Shown: positions 6,035 to 7,456 of the stretch, one piece after another
Numbering within the stretch: position 1 is the stretch's first letter
Layout of the letters: each line of letters starts with the position of its first letter
From: Cytophagales bacterium
Lineage (GTDB): Bacteria > Bacteroidota > Bacteroidia > Cytophagales > Cytophagaceae
NCBI GenBank assembly: GCA_025360235.1
Contig: JANYCO010000691.1
Location: forward strand, 1 to 7,456
Reading direction: 5' to 3'
DNA length: 7,456 bases
Notes under the pieces: model-generated
Told to the model about the DNA's origin: nothing
The model's input: the letters and a program-made list of their open reading frames with translations, nothing else
Databases searched by the model: none
Position numbers and translations under genes: made by a program

Positions 6035-6276
6035 AAATGCTTATTTTCAAAATATTTTCGTAATTCCTTTTTCTCATCAAAGTCTTTAGGGAGAGTAACA
6101 ACACCTACAATCTTTTTTAAACGGGGCGATATTTTTTCTTTGGTGTTATTTTCGTCCACAAGATTTTCCAAATAACTTTCAATCATTTCTGACAGGCTTC
6201 TCCCGGTTTCTTTTGCATAGGTTTTAGCCTTTTCTATCACGTTTTTTTCTATCGTTAGAGTTAGCTTAGTCGTCAT
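6031..6276 (-). CDS. DUF6364-like antitoxin with ribbon-helix-helix N-terminus
   Basis: An 81-residue protein directly upstream of and overlapping the PIN toxin by 4 bp. Residues 3-39 (TKLTLTIEKNVIEKAK... GRSLSEMIESYLENL) have the beta-strand/helix/helix pattern of ribbon-helix-helix DNA-binding antitoxins. Residues 49-81 (SPRLKKIVGVVTLPKDFDEK and the charged tail to KKHL-like NKHL) match the C-terminal segment seen in Bacteroidota DUF6364 proteins and should wrap the toxin. It is expected to dimerise, neutralise the PIN toxin and repress its own promoter; a dyad overlapping the promoter and start codon supports autoregulation. The family name is from memory of the sequence pattern, not from a search. 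Confidence 0.85.
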   Translation of the reverse strand: MTTKLTLTIEKNVIEKAKTYAKETGRSLSEMIESYLENLVDENNTKEKISPRLKKIVGVVTLPKDFDEKKELRKYFENKHL

Positions 6277-6307
6277 ATACGTATGTTTTATATAAATGTA
6301 CGTATAT
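6275..6307. promoter_or_regulatory. Dyad operator over the toxin-antitoxin promoter
   Basis: ATATACGTA (6275-6283) is repeated in inverse orientation as TACGTATAT (6299-6307), a perfect 9-bp inverted repeat with centre at 6291. Each arm itself contains the palindrome TACGTA, and the two TACGTA centres are 21 bp apart, about two turns of the helix. It covers the -7 element, the expected transcription start and the start codon, as expected for autorepression by the antitoxin or its complex with the toxin. Confidence 0.65.
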
Positions 6308-6324
6308 TGATATTATTTTCCAAA
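6293..6324 (-). promoter_or_regulatory. Promoter of the toxin-antitoxin operon
   Basis: On the - strand TTTG (6324-6321) is followed after 20 bp by TACATTTA (6300-6293), one mismatch from TAnnTTTG. Transcription would begin near 6286, only about 10 bases before the antitoxin ATG, giving a nearly leaderless mRNA. The -7 element lies inside the dyad operator. Confidence 0.6.
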
Positions 6325-6551
6325 AACGGGCAAAATATTTTTCTTAAGCATTTTTTTAATCATCGTTTGTGTCTTCTCCATGTGAGTGCAAAAGGGTAGT
6401 TAAATAATTTTACGGCTATCACAATGGTGCTTAATCCGTGTCGTGTTCAAAGACATGATAAATATTTTTATGAAACACCCTATCAAACACATTCTCAGTA
6501 AAGCATTTTTATATAAAATGGAAATAACCAAAAAGGACTATTTATAAAGGA

Positions 6552-6592
6552 GTTCTTCGTAGGAACAGGTGCTGTGTCATGGGACACAGCGC
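6552..6592 (+). repeat. Two adjacent hairpins upstream of DPP-IV
   Basis: GTTC (6552-6555) pairs with GAAC (6563-6566), a 4-bp stem extended by one G-U pair. Immediately after it GCTGTGTC (6571-6578) pairs perfectly with GACACAGC (6583-6590) around the 4-base loop ATGG, extendable by a G-U and a G-C pair to 6569-6592. The second stem is GC-rich compared with its surroundings and has no T tract after it, so it is an RNA structure or repeat element, not a terminator. Confidence 0.55.
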
Positions 6593-6641
6593 GGTAGAGA
6601 AAGTATGCCTTATCATTGGGAGGGCTATTAATTTTCAATCG

Positions 6642-6661
6642 CCTCCTGCTTTAGCTGGAGG
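6642..6661 (+). repeat. REP-like imperfect palindrome (CCTCC...GGAGG)
   Basis: CCTCC (6642-6646) pairs with GGAGG (6657-6661), then one T-T mismatch, then GC/GC closing the tetraloop TTTA. Outside it TTAATTT (6628-6634) can pair with AAATTAA (6666-6672) across an internal loop. The shape resembles REP palindromes mobilised by RAYT transposases, but no transposase lies in the window and no second copy is present here. Confidence 0.5.
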
Positions 6662-6690
6662 ATTTAAATTAAAATCAAATGGAGGTTACT

Positions 6691-6735
6691 ATGAAACACA
6701 AAGACAATTATATTTTACAACCCTTTCTTCATTAA
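6691..6735 (+). CDS. Possible 14-residue leader or small peptide with strong SD
   Basis: ATG at 6691 opens a 14-codon frame (MKHKDNYILQPFLH) ending in TAA. GGAGG at 6681-6685 sits 5 bases upstream, an ideal SD spacing and unusual for this genome. The stop is 43 bases before the DPP-IV start. The SD could pair with CCTCC at 6642-6646. No function is recognised; it could be a leader peptide, part of a repeat element, or chance. Confidence 0.25.
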   Translation: MKHKDNYILQPFLH

Positions 6736-6778
6736 TAAATAGAATCCTTACCTTAGCAAAACGCAAAAAACCATTGAT

Positions 6779-7456
6779 ATGTTGAAATACCTTTTATCCT
6801 TTTTTCTCCTCCTAAACAGCTGGATTGCCTTCAGCCAAAACATTACCCTCGAAGACATCTGGCTCAATGGCAAATTTCGTTCGGAATATTTCAGCACTTT
6901 CAACTGGACAGGCGACGGACAGCATTACACAGAGATGAAAGCCAATGAAACCACAGGAGCTCCGGTAGTGGTATTAAATCACATCCTGAATGGTCCGGTA
7001 AAAGAACTTACTGCTTTTCTGCCAAAGAAATTGTCTGCAGACATTGTACTGGAAGATTATACGCTTAGCCCTGACCAGTCAAAGATCCTTTTTTCCTCAA
7101 GCGAAGAAGCTATTTATCGTCGCTCCTCAAAGGCTAATTATTATATTTTTGATGTGAAAACAGGGGAACTAACCCCTCTAAGAGATTTTACTAAAGGTAA
7201 AATTTCCTATCCTACATTTTCCCCAAATAGCCAGAAAATAGCCTTCGTGTGCGACAACAATCTATATGTTACCAAAGTCTCTACACTTGAAGAAAAGGCC
7301 ATTACTACAGATGGGAAATTCAATTTTGTAATAAACGGTTCCTGTGATTGGGTGTATGAAGAGGAGTTTGAATTTGCCCGTGCTTTTTTTTGGTCTCCGG
7401 ACAGTAAAAAAATAGCCTACTATCGTTTCGATGAAAGCAATGTAAAAGAATACAAT
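6779..7456 (+). CDS. Dipeptidyl peptidase IV (S9B family), N-terminal part, cut by window edge
   Basis: Secreted serine peptidase that removes X-Pro or X-Ala dipeptides from peptide N-termini, in the periplasm or at the cell surface. The 226 visible residues begin with a signal peptide (MLKYLLSFFLLLNSWIAFSQ, cut likely after S19). Then comes the N-terminal part of the beta-propeller with the repeated blade pattern, for example YTLSPDQSKILFSS, YPTFSPNSQKIAFVCDNNLYV and FFWSPDSKKIAYYRFDE. DWVYEEEF at 190-197 carries the conserved glutamates that hold the substrate N-terminus in DPP-IV and is the strongest family evidence. The catalytic Ser/Asp/His domain lies beyond the window; a full protein would be about 700-730 residues. 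The start has no SD; the signal peptide fixes it. Upstream is a structured non-coding region that may be its leader. Confidence 0.93.
   Translation, partial: MLKYLLSFFLLLNSWIAFSQNITLEDIWLNGKFRSEYFSTFNWTGDGQHYTEMKANETTGAPVVVLNHILNGPVKELTAFLPKKLSADIVLEDYTLSPDQSKILFSSSEEAIYRRSSKANYYIFDVKTGELTPLRDFTKGKISYPTFSPNSQKIAFVCDNNLYVTKVSTLEEKAITTDGKFNFVINGSCDWVYEEEFEFARAFFWSPDSKKIAYYRFDESNVKEYN

Larger units (their letters stand above)
6308..6778. other. Non-coding region between divergent antitoxin and DPP-IV genes
   Basis: No full-length gene is credible here. The left part (6325-6530) is AT-rich; a poor promoter-like match (TGTG at 6381-6384, 20 bp, TAATTTTA at 6405-6412) faces right, and an ORF of 25 codons without SD runs 6470-6547. 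The right part (6540-6745) holds several hairpins, three GGAGG tracts and one CCTCC tract, and a 14-codon ORF with an SD, listed separately. An open frame of 68 codons from 6579 crosses the hairpins and looks spurious. Confidence 0.6.

Noticed and set aside
6579..6785. 68-codon open frame reading through the hairpin region, overlapping the DPP-IV start
   Set aside because: It starts in a hairpin loop without an SD, runs through two palindromes and another short ORF, and overlaps the DPP-IV start in a different frame. The peptide has no recognisable domain; it looks like an accidental frame over a repeat.

Overview
The window looks like a chromosomal segment of a Bacteroidota genome, probably Chitinophagales/Sphingobacteriales-like. 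That lineage call is inferred from four things. Promoters fit the Bacteroidota consensus TTTG-N20-TAnnTTTG. Most genes lack a Shine-Dalgarno (SD) sequence. There is a bacterial group II geranylgeranylglyceryl phosphate synthase. The LysA, DPP-IV and DUF6364/PIN variants are of the type common in that phylum.

Layout on the left half (+ strand): the 3' part of lysA (last step of lysine biosynthesis); an intergenic stretch with a long perfect hairpin; a 110-residue, 41 % lysine histone-H1-like protein with its own promoter, a strong SD and a clean terminator; a secreted, probably outer-membrane, protein of unknown function; and a GGGPS-family prenyl transferase with a perfect -7 element. A bidirectional terminator framed by AT-rich repeats separates this block from the - strand genes.

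Right half (- strand, listed from high to low coordinate): a DUF6364-type antitoxin and a PIN-domain toxin overlapping by 4 bp, transcribed from a promoter covered by a dyad operator; an acyl-CoA dehydrogenase 27 bp downstream; and an AraC-family regulator with its own promoter. At the right edge the N-terminal 226 codons of a secreted dipeptidyl peptidase IV start on the + strand.

The genes are mostly independent housekeeping or accessory units, not one pathway. The only self-contained system is the toxin-antitoxin pair. The least explained DNA is the roughly 500-bp gap between the antitoxin and DPP-IV. It holds several hairpins, three GGAGG tracts that could compete for one CCTCC tract, a 14-codon ORF with a strong SD, and a weak terminal inverted repeat. 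It could be a structured RNA, a cis-regulatory leader, or a small non-autonomous repeat element. I see no CRISPR array, tRNA, rRNA, phage gene or transposase.
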